DNA of 64,000 nt, taken from contig NZ_JBKOPS010000001.1 in the NCBI RefSeq assembly GCF_047272945.1, positions 186,001 through 250,000 on the forward strand, written 5' to 3'. The notes beneath the pieces are model-generated. The model saw only the letters and a program-made list of their open reading frames with translations, was not told where the DNA came from and did not search any database. Positions within the stretch are counted from its first letter, which is position 1. Each line of letters opens with the position of its first letter. Of the stretch, positions 18,854-28,115 are shown piece by piece. The DNA is from Rubrolithibacter danxiaensis. GTDB taxonomy: Bacteria > Bacteroidota > Bacteroidia > Sphingobacteriales > Sphingobacteriaceae. The position numbers were made by a program, and so were the translations under genes.

Positions 18854-20731
18854 TTAGCTTCGACCCATTTTAATCAGTCTTCTTCCCTGTATTAATACTT
18901 TTATCCGCTGTCTTCTTAAAGACAGGTTTGCTACGGCTTCCTGGTCTTCACGTAGTCGGTGCTTATAAGCCGTTATAATATCTTTATAGGTTAAAACTCC
19001 GGTTACTGTATTCTTTTTTGATGAGGAGGTTACCGGAACAAGTTCTTCTTCTGTAAGGGCCATCAGTTCTACCGCCCGTGCCAGGTTATCGCTGGATCTT
19101 ACTGACAAAGAAGTTTTCTTTACCAGCGATGAAACAGGCAAATCTGCCTGCTGATTTTTATTATAAATATCTGCTATACTTAAAATTCCCATAAAGGCTT
19201 CCTGATTATCAACCACCAGAAAATGATTTTCTGATTGTGGATTGTTTTCAAGGAAATCTCTTACTTCCTGAACCGTATTTTCTGAACTCAGTACCAGCGC
19301 ATCCTCTTTTATTACATCAGATACAGTAAGCTTTGAAAGAATATCCGGCTCGTAGGAAACGGGAGTATTTATTCCTCTGCGGGCAATTTTTTCTGTCATT
19401 ATCGTATTTTCCATAAAGAAAAACGATACCAGGTAAGACGCAGTACAAGCGCCAAGCAATGGAAGTATGGCATGTGATTGCATAGTAGCTTCCAGTGCAA
19501 AAGTAATACTGGTAAGGTATGCACGGGATGCACCGGCGAACATGGATGACATTCCTATCAATGCCGCCATCGGAATCGTTATTCCCGAATCCGGAAAAAT
19601 ACTGTTTATTATTGTACCAATAATAGCCCCTCCGGCACCACCTATTGTCAATAAAGGCGCTAGTGTACCACCTGACGTACCGCTGCCCAGCGCAATAGCC
19701 CAGGATAAAAACTTAAAAAAGAATAAACTTAATACTAAGGTTAAAGAAAGGTTTCCTGATAAAATACCGGTAATGTTATCATAACCCACACCCAAAGTAT
19801 GGGGAGCAAAGTATCCTACAATACCTACTCCAAGGCCTCCTATTGCAGGCCACCACATCCAATGAACCGGAATTTTTTCAAAAGCATCCTCAATATAATA
19901 GACGATTTTAGTTATTCCAAGCGACAGAAACCCTACTAAAATTCCTATAAAACTATAAATAGCTAAAGCCAGATTAGAAGGTGTTGCCAAATCCGGCATA
20001 GGAAATACCGGCCCTGTCTCAAATAATAAATGGTGTCCCGCTGCTCCCGTTATGCAGGCAAGTGCAACAGGCAATATTGCCCGCGGAGAAAACTCAAACA
20101 ACAAAAGTTCAATAGCTAAAAAAACTGCCGCAATGGGAGTACCAAATATGGCCGACATACCTGCTGTAGCACCTGCAGCCAAAATAATTTTCCGTTCGTT
20201 GGAAGTAATTTTAAATAATTGGCCCAATGTAGAACCCAACGCCCCGCCTGTTGCAATGATGGGTCCTTCTGCACCAAAAGGTCCACCTGTTCCGATAGCG
20301 ATTGCAGAAGATAAAGGTTTTAAAAAAGTGATTGAAGGCTTAATCCTGCTTTGATTGACAAGGATCTGTTCCATCGCCTCCGGAATACCATGTCCCCTTA
20401 TAGCTTTTGAACCGTACAACGCCATAAAACCCACTATAACGCCTCCGATTACAGGAATAAGAATTACCCAGTAACCTAAATGATTATCAGCTGGACTATG
20501 AAATCCTAAATCAAATGAACCATAAAACGAAATATTGGTCACCAGATTGATCAGGGAAACCAGAACCTTCGCTATAACACTTATAGCGGCAGCTACGATA
20601 ATCGCAAAAAAAGAAATTTGAAGAAGCCTCTTTTTTAAGAAAAAATCTTTCTTAGAGTCATCTTCAGCATTCTCTATAGAATTTAAGGTAGGAGAAATTG
20701 GAATTCCGCTTTTGTATGTAGGATTTTTCAT
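18854..20731 (-). CDS. ClC-family chloride channel/transporter with CBS pair
   Basis: This 625-aa anion channel or proton-coupled antiporter has about 10-12 membrane helices in residues 30-445. ClC filter motifs are seen as GHGIPEA (near 115), GAEGPIIATGGALG with the gating glutamate, and GSGTSGGTLAPLL. Residues about 455-580 form a Bateman module of two CBS domains (SKLTVSDVIKEDALVL and VSSLVKKTSLSVRSSDNLARAV, shown in part), usually nucleotide-sensing. The basic C-terminal tail (RRQRIKVLIQGRR) is cytoplasmic. Upstream is a 249-bp divergent region shared with the FNR-like regulator. Confidence 0.93.
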   Translation of the reverse strand: MKNPTYKSGIPISPTLNSIENAEDDSKKDFFLKKRLLQISFFAIIVAAAISVIAKVLVSLINLVTNISFYGSFDLGFHSPADNHLGYWVILIPVIGGVIVGFMALYGSKAIRGHGIPEAMEQILVNQSRIKPSITFLKPLSSAIAIGTGGPFGAEGPIIATGGALGSTLGQLFKITSNERKIILAAGATAGMSAIFGTPIAAVFLAIELLLFEFSPRAILPVALACITGAAGHHLLFETGPVFPMPDLATPSNLALAIYSFIGILVGFLSLGITKIVYYIEDAFEKIPVHWMWWPAIGGLGVGIVGYFAPHTLGVGYDNITGILSGNLSLTLVLSLFFFKFLSWAIALGSGTSGGTLAPLLTIGGAGGAIIGTIINSIFPDSGITIPMAALIGMSSMFAGASRAYLTSITFALEATMQSHAILPLLGACTASYLVSFFFMENTIMTEKIARRGINTPVSYEPDILSKLTVSDVIKEDALVLSSENTVQEVRDFLENNPQSENHFLVVDNQEAFMGILSIADIYNKNQQADLPVSSLVKKTSLSVRSSDNLARAVELMALTEEELVPVTSSSKKNTVTGVLTYKDIITAYKHRLREDQEAVANLSLRRQRIKVLIQGRRLIKMGRS

Positions 20732-20980
20732 ATTTACTTTAATGCCGTGAGTGTGTTGAGCCGGCTTGTTTTTGAGGTCGCGAAATTACAAAATATTAAA
20801 ATTATTTAAAAGAAAACTATTGTTTTAATAATATTTTAATGACTTTTATAACAATAAAATTTAAAATTTATATTGTTTTCGCAAGGATTTATACAAACCG
20901 AACCTCCAACAATTAATAGCAATCTGTTAAATAGAAACCAATATTTATTTAACATTGGCCTCTGAAAATTGATTTAAAAG

Positions 20981-21676
20981 ATGAAAGAATCTGACAAGCT
21001 GTGCGACCTACAAAGCTGTTTTTTATGTCAATACAGTTTAAAGGAATGGCTACCTGCAATTGGTGTACACAAGAAAAATTTTCTTGTAAAGAAAGGACAG
21101 CAGCTCTTCAGAGAAGGCGATCCGGTAAATGGAATCTTTTTTGTTTATAAAGGAAGTGTCAAGGTGCATAAAAAATGGGACAGAGAAAAAGAGCTGATTA
21201 TACGATTTGCCAAACGGGGTGATATTGTAGGACATACCGGCCTTGGTGATAACCCTGTTTACCCGGTTACTGCTACTGCAATAGAACCTTCAGTAATATG
21301 TTATTTAGAAACTGATTTTTTTGAAACTACCCTCCAGGTTAATACAAACCTCACGTATAAACTGATGCGTTTTTTTGCTAACGAACTGCAGGAATCAGAA
21401 AAAAGAATGCGTAATCTGGCGCACATGTCGGTAAAGGCACGTATTGCACAATCGCTTATTACATTAAAAACTCAGTTTGGCCTAACTGAAACAGGCTTTA
21501 TTGACATTGAACTTACCCGCCAGGACCTGGCTTCATTTGCCGCCGCTTCTTATGAAACACTTTTTAAAGTAATGAATGATTTTGTTCATGATAAACTTAT
21601 CATAACTACAGGTAAAAGTATCAGGATAACAAATGAAGAAATGCTGTACAAATTGGTGAAAGAGGATAATTTATAA
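20981..21676 (+). CDS. Crp/Fnr-family regulator with FNR-like cysteine set
   Basis: This 231-aa regulator has a cyclic-nucleotide-type beta-roll (VKKGQQLFREGDPVNGIFFVYKG, in part) and a C-terminal winged HTH (ELTRQDLASFAAASYETLFKV). The N-terminus carries Cys8, Cys13 and Cys16, and Cys107 lies in SVICYLETDFF. By eye, Cys107 falls where E. coli FNR has Cys122 (SMVCEI). Four cysteines in this layout suggest an oxygen-labile iron-sulfur cluster. The recognition helix keeps the Glu of FNR but not its Ser. It diverges from the ClC gene. Cluster binding is inference; the Crp/Fnr family call is firm. Confidence 0.88.
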   Translation: MKESDKLCDLQSCFLCQYSLKEWLPAIGVHKKNFLVKKGQQLFREGDPVNGIFFVYKGSVKVHKKWDREKELIIRFAKRGDIVGHTGLGDNPVYPVTATAIEPSVICYLETDFFETTLQVNTNLTYKLMRFFANELQESEKRMRNLAHMSVKARIAQSLITLKTQFGLTETGFIDIELTRQDLASFAAASYETLFKVMNDFVHDKLIITTGKSIRITNEEMLYKLVKEDNL

Positions 21677-21880
21677 CTATACAAATACACAGATTATTTC
21701 ACAATTGCTTTTTCTTTCCCTCTTTAAAAGAATTTTTGTTCTATATTAGCGCCCTTAGTTTACGAACCATGATAGTGATAGCTGTCCTCCCTGTACATTA
21801 GGGCAAATACTTCTTTTAAAACCCACACAGCAGACATACTAAGTAAATCTGCTTATTTCTCACATTTTTATTTTTCAAAC

Positions 21881-23305
21881 ATGACGCAGTCTAAATTATT
21901 TACAGACAAGCTATCGGCTTTTTATTCAGCAATAAAGGAATCACTCGGAGGAAAGGAAATTGATTACACAAAGGGAAGTATCAGGAAGGGAGTAATATTA
22001 CTTGCCATTCCGATGATGCTCGAAATGGTTATGGAATCTGTATTTGCCCTGGTTGATCTCTATTTTGTCGGCCATCTCCATAACAGCAGCTATGCTATTC
22101 AAACAGTAGGATTAACAGAATCTGTTTTAACAATTATTTATTCGCTGGCAATTGGAATCAGCATGGCTGCCACTGCTGTTGTTGCCCGAAGGGTCGGAGA
22201 AAAAGATCCAATAGCAGCAGCTAAAGCAGGCGTACAATGTTTATTAATTGCTATTACCATAAACATCATCATTGGTATTATAGGTTTTATTTTTGCTGCA
22301 AAAATTCTGGAATTAATGGGTGCTTCACCCGAATCAGTGCAATACGGCACTCCCTACATCCGGATTATGATGGGAAGCAGCCTATTAATTATGCTGCTGT
22401 TTTTAATAAACGGAATTTTCAGAGGAGCAGGAAATGCGGCTATGGCAATGAAAAGTTTATGGATTGCTAATATTATCAACATCTTACTTTGTCCGCTTCT
22501 TATAAATGGTTTTGGTTTTATCCCCGCTTTTGGGCTTACCGGTGCGGCGATGGCCACTACTATTGGCCGTGCTTCGGGTGTGGTTTACCAGGCATATCAT
22601 TTGTTTAACGGAAAGAGTACTTTAAAGATGAAACTCACCTATTTCTCGCCCGACTGGAATCAAATTAATGCCTTAATTAAAATTGCCGCTCCCGGTGTAT
22701 TTCAATTTGTAATAGCTTCATGCAGTTGGATATTCCTCGCTCAATTAGTTGCAACAACCGGAGGGGATAACGGTTCAGCCGGATACCAGACGGCTTTACG
22801 TTTACTGATGTTTTTTATGCTCCCGGCTTGGGGATTAAGCAATGCTGCTTCTACCATGGTAGGACAAAACATGGGTGCGGGACTTTTACAAAGAGCGGAA
22901 AAAGCAGTTATCCAGACTGCCTTTTATAATGTTTCTTTTATGGCCTTTGTTACCATAATCTCATTTGCAGGAGCAGACCTGTTTGTTTCTTTCTTCACAA
23001 ATAATGAACATGTGAAAGAAATAGCAGTACAGGCAATACACATTATGAGCCTGGGTTATATTTTTTATGGTATAGGAATGGTGCTTATTAATACCTTTAA
23101 CGGTGCCGGAGATACCTGGACGCCCACCTGGATCAACTTCTGTGGCTTCTGGCTTTTTCAAATTCCATTAGCATACCTGTTAGCCCGACATTTTGAGCTG
23201 GGCCCTCAAGGTGTTTTTGTAGCCATTCCGGTTACCGAAACCTCCATAACCATTGCAGGGTATATCCTATTTAAAAAAGGTAACTGGAAAAAAGTAAAAG
23301 TTTAA
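21881..23305 (+). CDS. MATE-family efflux transporter
   Basis: This 474-aa cation-coupled multidrug exporter has about 12 membrane helices in two six-helix halves. NorM/DinF-type features are ILLAIPMMLEMVMESVFALVD at the start of helix 1 (given in part), AIGISMAATAVVARRVGE, and the repeat-half equivalent GLSNAASTMVGQNMGAG. A short cytoplasmic N-terminus (about 40 aa) precedes helix 1. It stands alone between the FNR-like gene and a bidirectional terminator. The substrate cannot be inferred. Confidence 0.92.
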   Translation: MTQSKLFTDKLSAFYSAIKESLGGKEIDYTKGSIRKGVILLAIPMMLEMVMESVFALVDLYFVGHLHNSSYAIQTVGLTESVLTIIYSLAIGISMAATAVVARRVGEKDPIAAAKAGVQCLLIAITINIIIGIIGFIFAAKILELMGASPESVQYGTPYIRIMMGSSLLIMLLFLINGIFRGAGNAAMAMKSLWIANIINILLCPLLINGFGFIPAFGLTGAAMATTIGRASGVVYQAYHLFNGKSTLKMKLTYFSPDWNQINALIKIAAPGVFQFVIASCSWIFLAQLVATTGGDNGSAGYQTALRLLMFFMLPAWGLSNAASTMVGQNMGAGLLQRAEKAVIQTAFYNVSFMAFVTIISFAGADLFVSFFTNNEHVKEIAVQAIHIMSLGYIFYGIGMVLINTFNGAGDTWTPTWINFCGFWLFQIPLAYLLARHFELGPQGVFVAIPVTETSITIAGYILFKKGNWKKVKV

Positions 23306-23310
23306 CAAAA

Positions 23311-23336
23311 AACAGTGGCTGGGGGCCACTGTTTTT
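23311..23336. terminator. Bidirectional terminator between MATE and GH20-like genes
   Basis: AACAGTGGC and GCCACTGTT form a perfect 9-bp stem around TGGGG. It is followed by TTT on the plus strand and, read from the minus strand, by TTTTTTGTT. The flanking genes converge. Confidence 0.85.
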
Positions 23337-23378
23337 ACATTAGCTATTTTCAGGAAGCTGATCTTGTATCGCACAGGA

Positions 23379-24479
23379 TCAATTCAACTTGTTTATCTCA
23401 TCAAAGAGCTTCCTGAAACAGTTCCACTCTGTTTCATCACCGCCTTTGTCATCTTTTTTATTATTGTAGAAGCCATCAAGAAATCTTCCGCTGTCTGACC
23501 ATACCGTCTGGATTACTCCCTGCATACGATTTTTTATTTGCTCTGAAGATTCTTTACGGGAATTCAACATATCGTTCAACTGGGCAATAGCTACCTCTGG
23601 TTTTCTCCACGGACAAGCAGCAACATTTAATCCTTTTACCGCAAAATAAACAGGAGTTTTATCAGGTCGTTCATAATGCCAATCGCAGATCATCACATCT
23701 TTCGGAATCAAATCTACCGCCCGATAAGTGTTATTAAAACTTGCTTCCCACTCGCCTAACCCGGTCGTTTTGCCATCAATCAACCGATCGCCCCATATCC
23801 ATAATTTCCGGTTAGAAAGAGCCAGGTGATTACGGATTGCACTAACTTCTCCGGCAAACAATTCTGCTTTGTCACGCCCCTGGCATCTGGGGCACTTTTC
23901 ATCGCCGATATAAAAAACTTCGTCCATACCAGCATGAAATGCATCTGTTTCAAATACATCACAAATCTCGTCCATTAAATCAAAAACAACTTTATGTACT
24001 TCCGGATGAAGAGGACAATAACTTTTGCAATATAACTTATCCTCGTTAGGCCATGTGTATTTTGCAGGCATTTTTACATGAGGTGTTTCATCAAATTGAG
24101 GATATACGCGAAGTAAATTATAAACAGTTTCTGCCCACGACTGATGTCCAAGAAGATTTATTTGCGGTATAACTTTAATTTTATTTTTAGCGCAGGCTTC
24201 AACAATCTTTTTCACATCCCTTTTAGAGAGCGCATTACTGTCTCTTAATTCAGGGTGAGATTTAAACCGGTAATTAAAATCAACACGCAAAATAAGTGTA
24301 TTCACCTTGCGTGGACCCAGTTCCTTATTAATAAAATCAATAAACTGAGGCAAGCGTTCAGATCGGGGAGCAACAATACAAAATCCTCTTACTGGTAAAA
24401 TAGAGTCTAATTTTTCTTGTCCCGAGCTTGTAAAAGCTGACAGAAAAAGCAACAGAATTGCCGATACCGATTTAAGCAT
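23379..24479 (-). CDS. GH20-like glycoside hydrolase, secreted
   Basis: This exported protein of 366 aa has a signal peptide ending near TSSGQ. The single barrel resembles GH20 beta-hexosaminidases: VIPQINLLGHQSWAE near 104, then FHAGMDEVFYIGDEKCPRC with the Asp186-Glu187 pair that in GH20 performs substrate-assisted catalysis, and IWGDRL near 228. The usual N-terminal GH20b domain is absent, and the protein is shorter than classic hexosaminidases. The CPRC element just after the catalytic pair resembles a metal or disulfide site. It precedes no obvious partner; the M28 peptidase lies 116 bp upstream on the same strand. Substrate is unproven. Confidence 0.75.
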   Translation of the reverse strand: MLKSVSAILLLFLSAFTSSGQEKLDSILPVRGFCIVAPRSERLPQFIDFINKELGPRKVNTLILRVDFNYRFKSHPELRDSNALSKRDVKKIVEACAKNKIKVIPQINLLGHQSWAETVYNLLRVYPQFDETPHVKMPAKYTWPNEDKLYCKSYCPLHPEVHKVVFDLMDEICDVFETDAFHAGMDEVFYIGDEKCPRCQGRDKAELFAGEVSAIRNHLALSNRKLWIWGDRLIDGKTTGLGEWEASFNNTYRAVDLIPKDVMICDWHYERPDKTPVYFAVKGLNVAACPWRKPEVAIAQLNDMLNSRKESSEQIKNRMQGVIQTVWSDSGRFLDGFYNNKKDDKGGDETEWNCFRKLFDEINKLN

Positions 24480-24595
24480 GAACAGGTTAGTTTAGGTTTA
24501 TATATTGAACATAAATATACTACAAAAACTTACCGGCGGTTATAGTTTGAATTCTTTAGCTTGTCAATTTTTAGTTACAGTTTTATCCCCAAATA

Positions 24596-25552
24596 CTAAT
24601 CCTGTTTAATAAAACTGATAGGCTCATTACGGTTAGCAATGGTAAAAAGCGCCTTATATATATAATCGCACACCTGTTTTTCACCCTGTACATTTATTAA
24701 ACCAGCAACATCTTCGGGAGTATGGTACTGCGGATGGCCGCCAGTATGTAAACCTATTACAGAAACGTTTTTCCGGTAAAAAGACACATGATCAGAACCA
24801 CCTACAGAACCGGCATGAACAACCGGATTCAATCCAAACTCTTTCCCCAGGTTGTTCATCAGATCAACACCGCCCGAAAAAGTACCTGCTCCACCCATAA
24901 ATATCTGCTGCTGATCATTTAGCCGTCCTACCATATCCATATTGATCATCAGCTTAATCTGAGAAAGCGGAACCAATGAATGCTCTGTAAAGTATCTTGA
25001 CCCTAAAAGTCCCTGCTCTTCTGCCCCAAAGGCAATTAATATAATACTGCGTTTAAGCAGCTCTTTGTTCGCGGCAAGCTTCTCTCCTATTTCCAGCAGG
25101 GCCGCGGTTCCGCTGGCGTTGTCATCGGCGCCGTGATGGATGGCCGTTGTATCCGGTTTTTTAGATGAAGCTCCTCCCATACCCAAATGGTCATAATGAG
25201 CGCCCAGTACAATATATTCTTTGCTTAAAAGCGGGTCGCTACCTTCTATAACTCCAACAACATTATATGTTTCAACAAACGGAGTATCAATAACTCCTTT
25301 TTTTACCCTGAGTTTAGCTGTAAACTCCTGTAAATAACCCTTTTCAAGAGGTTTAATTCCCGATTTTCTGAAGTCTTTCGCTATATACCTGACTACCCGC
25401 TTATTTTCTTTGGTTCCGGGGTAACGGCCTTTATTTTTATCGGAACTAAGAAAATTAATATGACCTTTAATTTCGGATGTAGTAACAGCCGTTTGTGAAT
25501 AAGAATCTAAGCAGGCTAAAAGAGAGAATACTATTAAAACTGAAAATCGCAT
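24596..25552 (-). CDS. M28-family zinc aminopeptidase, secreted
   Basis: This 318-aa metallopeptidase has an N-terminal signal peptide (SLLACLDSYSQ). Co-catalytic zinc ligands can be picked out: the His in GAHYDHLG, the Asp in GADDNASGT, the Glu pair in AFGAEEQGLLGS, the Asp in NMDMVGRL, and the His in QYHTPEDV. This set is typical of M28 aminopeptidase Y/Q-type enzymes, which release N-terminal residues in the periplasm or outside. It diverges from the PIG-L deacetylase gene. A TAnnTTTG-type element sits just upstream. Confidence 0.9.
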   Translation of the reverse strand: MRFSVLIVFSLLACLDSYSQTAVTTSEIKGHINFLSSDKNKGRYPGTKENKRVVRYIAKDFRKSGIKPLEKGYLQEFTAKLRVKKGVIDTPFVETYNVVGVIEGSDPLLSKEYIVLGAHYDHLGMGGASSKKPDTTAIHHGADDNASGTAALLEIGEKLAANKELLKRSIILIAFGAEEQGLLGSRYFTEHSLVPLSQIKLMINMDMVGRLNDQQQIFMGGAGTFSGGVDLMNNLGKEFGLNPVVHAGSVGGSDHVSFYRKNVSVIGLHTGGHPQYHTPEDVAGLINVQGEKQVCDYIYKALFTIANRNEPISFIKQD

Positions 25553-25569
25553 ACATTTTAATTATTTCG

Positions 25570-25605
25570 CAAATGTAACAGTAAAAAAATGATGTTTTCA
25601 GCAAA
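25570..25605 (-). promoter_or_regulatory. Possible promoter of the M28 peptidase gene
   Basis: On the minus strand, TTTG (25605-25602) is followed after 24 bases by TACATTTG (25577-25570), which matches the Bacteroidota -7 consensus TAnnTTTG. The spacing is a few bases longer than usual. Confidence 0.35.
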
Positions 25606-25680
25606 CAGCAAAGCTATTTCATGCGACTATTTTGTCTGATGAAAAATGTAATTTATATTGTATCATATTTACAGTGGATC

Positions 25681-26583
25681 ATGAATAAAAATTTCATTAA
25701 CAAGCTTATTCCTGTACTCGTGCTTTTATGCATTAATATATTAACAACTAATGCTCAGTCAGAAAATAAAAAAATACGTGTAATCATGATTGGTGCTCAT
25801 CCGGATGATTGCGACCAGGATGGCGGAGGAACCGCGGCGCTTTTTTCGTCAATGGGCTATGCTGTAAAATTTGTTTCAGTAACCAATGGGGATGCGGGCC
25901 ACCAAACTGAAAAAGGAAGTGCTTTAGCCAGAAGAAGACTTGCAGAAGCACAGGAAGCCGGAAAAAGATTTGGAGTAACATACGATGTGCTGGACAATCA
26001 CGACGGACAATTATTACCTACACTGGATGTACGCTTGCAGCTTATTAAAAAAATTCGTGACTGGAATGCGGATATTGTAATTGCGCCGCGTCCCAACGAT
26101 TATCATCCCGACCATCGCTACACAGGTGTACTTGTACAGGATGCTGCTTATATGGTTGCCGTACCCAATATTGCTTCCGACGCTCCTCCTTTAAAAAAGA
26201 ACCCGGTATTTCTGTATTTCCAGGATTTTTTTCAACGTCCGAATCCTTTCCGGCCTGATATTGCTATTGATATTGATAAGGTATTTAAACAAAAAATACA
26301 TGCAATGGATGCCCATGAATCGCAAATGTATGAGTGGTTACCCTGGATAGGCCATTATTTACAAAATGTGCCTGAAGAAAAGCAAGAACGCGAAAACTGG
26401 CTTGCAGAAACACGGGCGGTAAAGATCACTCCCGAGGTTAGGAAATCACTTGAAAAATGGTATGGTAAAGAAAAAGCTTCGCAAATTAAAAACGCAGAAG
26501 CATTTGAAATTTGTGAATATGGCAATCAACCGAAAGATGATGAAATCAGAAGATTATTTCCTATGCTGAAATCAAGCCATTAA
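25681..26583 (+). CDS. PIG-L/LmbE-family deacetylase, secreted
   Basis: This zinc-dependent N-deacetylase of the PIG-L/LmbE family acts on GlcNAc-type or similar amide substrates. AHPDDCDQDGG supplies the zinc ligands and catalytic Asp, and HPDHRYTG the third ligand. The ATG at 25681 starts a clean signal peptide (MNKNFINKLIPVLVLLC, ending at TTNAQS), so I prefer it to the upstream ATG at 25621, which would add 20 residues before it. Length from 25681 is 300 aa. It is divergent from the M28 gene. The true substrate is not evident; exported Bacteroidota members are often linked to glycan or sialate processing. Confidence 0.87.
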   Translation: MNKNFINKLIPVLVLLCINILTTNAQSENKKIRVIMIGAHPDDCDQDGGGTAALFSSMGYAVKFVSVTNGDAGHQTEKGSALARRRLAEAQEAGKRFGVTYDVLDNHDGQLLPTLDVRLQLIKKIRDWNADIVIAPRPNDYHPDHRYTGVLVQDAAYMVAVPNIASDAPPLKKNPVFLYFQDFFQRPNPFRPDIAIDIDKVFKQKIHAMDAHESQMYEWLPWIGHYLQNVPEEKQERENWLAETRAVKITPEVRKSLEKWYGKEKASQIKNAEAFEICEYGNQPKDDEIRRLFPMLKSSH

Positions 26584-26707
26584 TCTCTTCAAACAAGAAT
26601 ATATCTTTTAAAAAGTTATACAGCAAGACGTCCGGAGGTATAAAAATTAAAATCCTGTAGCGTTATCTGAAAGCGGAGCGTACTTAGTATAACAACCACA
26701 CCTAAAA

Positions 26708-27185
26708 ATGAAAAGATCTCTTATATTCCTTGGCTCTCTGATTGGTATAACATTCGGCGCATGCAAAAAAAAACGAAAAATACACCGATCTGAATACTAC
26801 TCTTTCGGGTAAATGGTATCGTGAAAATGAATGGAACTCTAATTCCATTTACCATGCTGAATACAATTTTAAGAACGACGGCAATGTTGAAATTGATGGT
26901 AAAGTTTTAGACTCGGACACACGAAACCTTCTGGGATATCTTTCCAGAACAACAGGTAATTATAAAATCAACGGCGACAGTTTAATTTTCTTCAACTTAA
27001 AAAGTTTTCATAAAGCTGATTATTCCTTGGCACAGCCGGGCGAACTTGTACAAGCAAGCAACGACGGCAGGTATGCGGTAAAGCTTTCCTTTAACCCCGA
27101 AAAAGACAGGGTAACAATTATTTATGCGCCATGCCCACCTAATGCAAATTGCATAGGAAGTCAACAACTTTTCAGAAGTAAATAA
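26708..27185 (+). pseudogene. Small lipoprotein gene frameshifted at an A9 run
   Basis: The frame from ATG 26708 encodes a lipoprotein signal (MKRSLIFLGSLIGITFGAC), then runs into nine consecutive A (26765-26773) and stops after 34 codons. From 26772 another frame is open without a stop to TAA at 27183-27185, and reads like a lipocalin-type domain: LSGKWYRENEW, YNFKNDGNVEIDG, TGNYKINGDSLIFF, with CPPNANC near the end. With eight A the two frames would join into a protein of about 158 aa. Either this is a sequencing or assembly error, a true mutation, or a slippage site. No catalytic function is suggested. Confidence 0.75.
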
Positions 27186-27205
27186 GCTGGTTTAGAAGCA
27201 TTTGT

Positions 27206-27826
27206 TTATTCTTTATTCACTAAATTCTCTTTCATATAGTCAGCTATCAGGCGCTCGTTTCCATTGGTACTGTGTTTGAGGCTCTCTATTACCCGTAGCC
27301 GTTCACTTTCCGTTTTATTCTGGCTGAGTTTTTTCTTCCCCTGTAAATCCGTTACAACAATCTCGAAAGCGACTATTCCCTTTAACATTTTCAACTTATA
27401 ATCTTCAGGCAAGCTATCCCATTGTTGTTTGTATCCTGCTTCATAAGTGGTAATAGTATGTTCAAGAACTGCCAGCATTTGTTGGGGTTCGGTAATCAGC
27501 CTCGCCTTTCCGTAAGCATGAACAGCAATATAATTCCAGGTTGGAACATTTAACTCCTTTTCATAGTTTGATGGTGAGATATAGGCATGAGGCTCCGCGA
27601 AAATTATGAGATTTTGATTATCTGTAATTTCTTTCCATTGTTCATTCGCTTTTGCAAAATGAGAAGTTAAAACAACCTGATCGTTCTTCGTAGTAATAAT
27701 AAAAGGCAAATGTGTAGCTACAGGAGAATCATCTTTAACTGTAATAATAGAAGCAAAGCTGAATTTTTTCATAAAGGAAACTATTTCTTCCTTGTCAGCC
27801 ATTAAAAAATTCTTAGGAATATACAT
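27206..27826 (-). CDS. PaiB-like FMN-binding protein
   Basis: This 206-aa protein belongs to the FMN-binding split-barrel family with PaiB of Bacillus, where it was described as a negative transcriptional regulator. Family marks are the start MYIPKNFLMADKEEIVSFMKKF (given in part), the central ATHLPFI, AKANEQWKEI, and NVPTWNYIAVHAYGKARLI. I chose the ATG at 27826 because PaiB proteins begin MYxPxxF; the longer frame to 27901 would overlap the upstream 75-aa gene. It is last in a four-gene minus-strand row. Its DNA-binding role is not evident from sequence. Confidence 0.88.
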   Translation of the reverse strand: MYIPKNFLMADKEEIVSFMKKFSFASIITVKDDSPVATHLPFIITTKNDQVVLTSHFAKANEQWKEITDNQNLIIFAEPHAYISPSNYEKELNVPTWNYIAVHAYGKARLITEPQQMLAVLEHTITTYEAGYKQQWDSLPEDYKLKMLKGIVAFEIVVTDLQGKKKLSQNKTESERLRVIESLKHSTNGNERLIADYMKENLVNKE

Positions 27827-27866
27827 GAATGAAAATTTTAGTATAACACTGTAAAAGTTTCTTGCA

Positions 27867-28094
27867 TCAATATTGTGTAAGTCTCCAGTCCAGCTGGTCA
27901 ATCTGGTCTCCGATTAACTGTACATTTTCAGCTGTAAGTTCTTCTTTTGAATATTCCTCGAGCATCCAGCCGCTTTGCTCCTTTCGTATATAGCCAATAA
28001 AAACATTATCCATGGTAATTTGATAAATGTTTTTCTTTACCTGTTTTGCCTTACATAATTTGGTACCACTAAAAGGTATGAGATGCGTTTCCAT
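27867..28094 (-). CDS. Small hypothetical protein, 75 aa
   Basis: I do not recognise the family. The protein is soluble, with no signal peptide or membrane segment. The middle part (YQITMDNVFIGYIRKEQSGWMLEE) looks like a small beta-sheet, followed by a helix (NVQLIGDQIDQLDWRL). It begins 21 bp after the pentapeptide-repeat gene and ends 40 bp before paiB, all on the minus strand, so it is probably co-transcribed. Normal codon pattern and tight packing argue that it is real. Confidence 0.6.
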   Translation of the reverse strand: METHLIPFSGTKLCKAKQVKKNIYQITMDNVFIGYIRKEQSGWMLEEYSKEELTAENVQLIGDQIDQLDWRLTQY

Positions 28095-28115
28095 TTAAGA
28101 GCAGAGTGAATTTAT

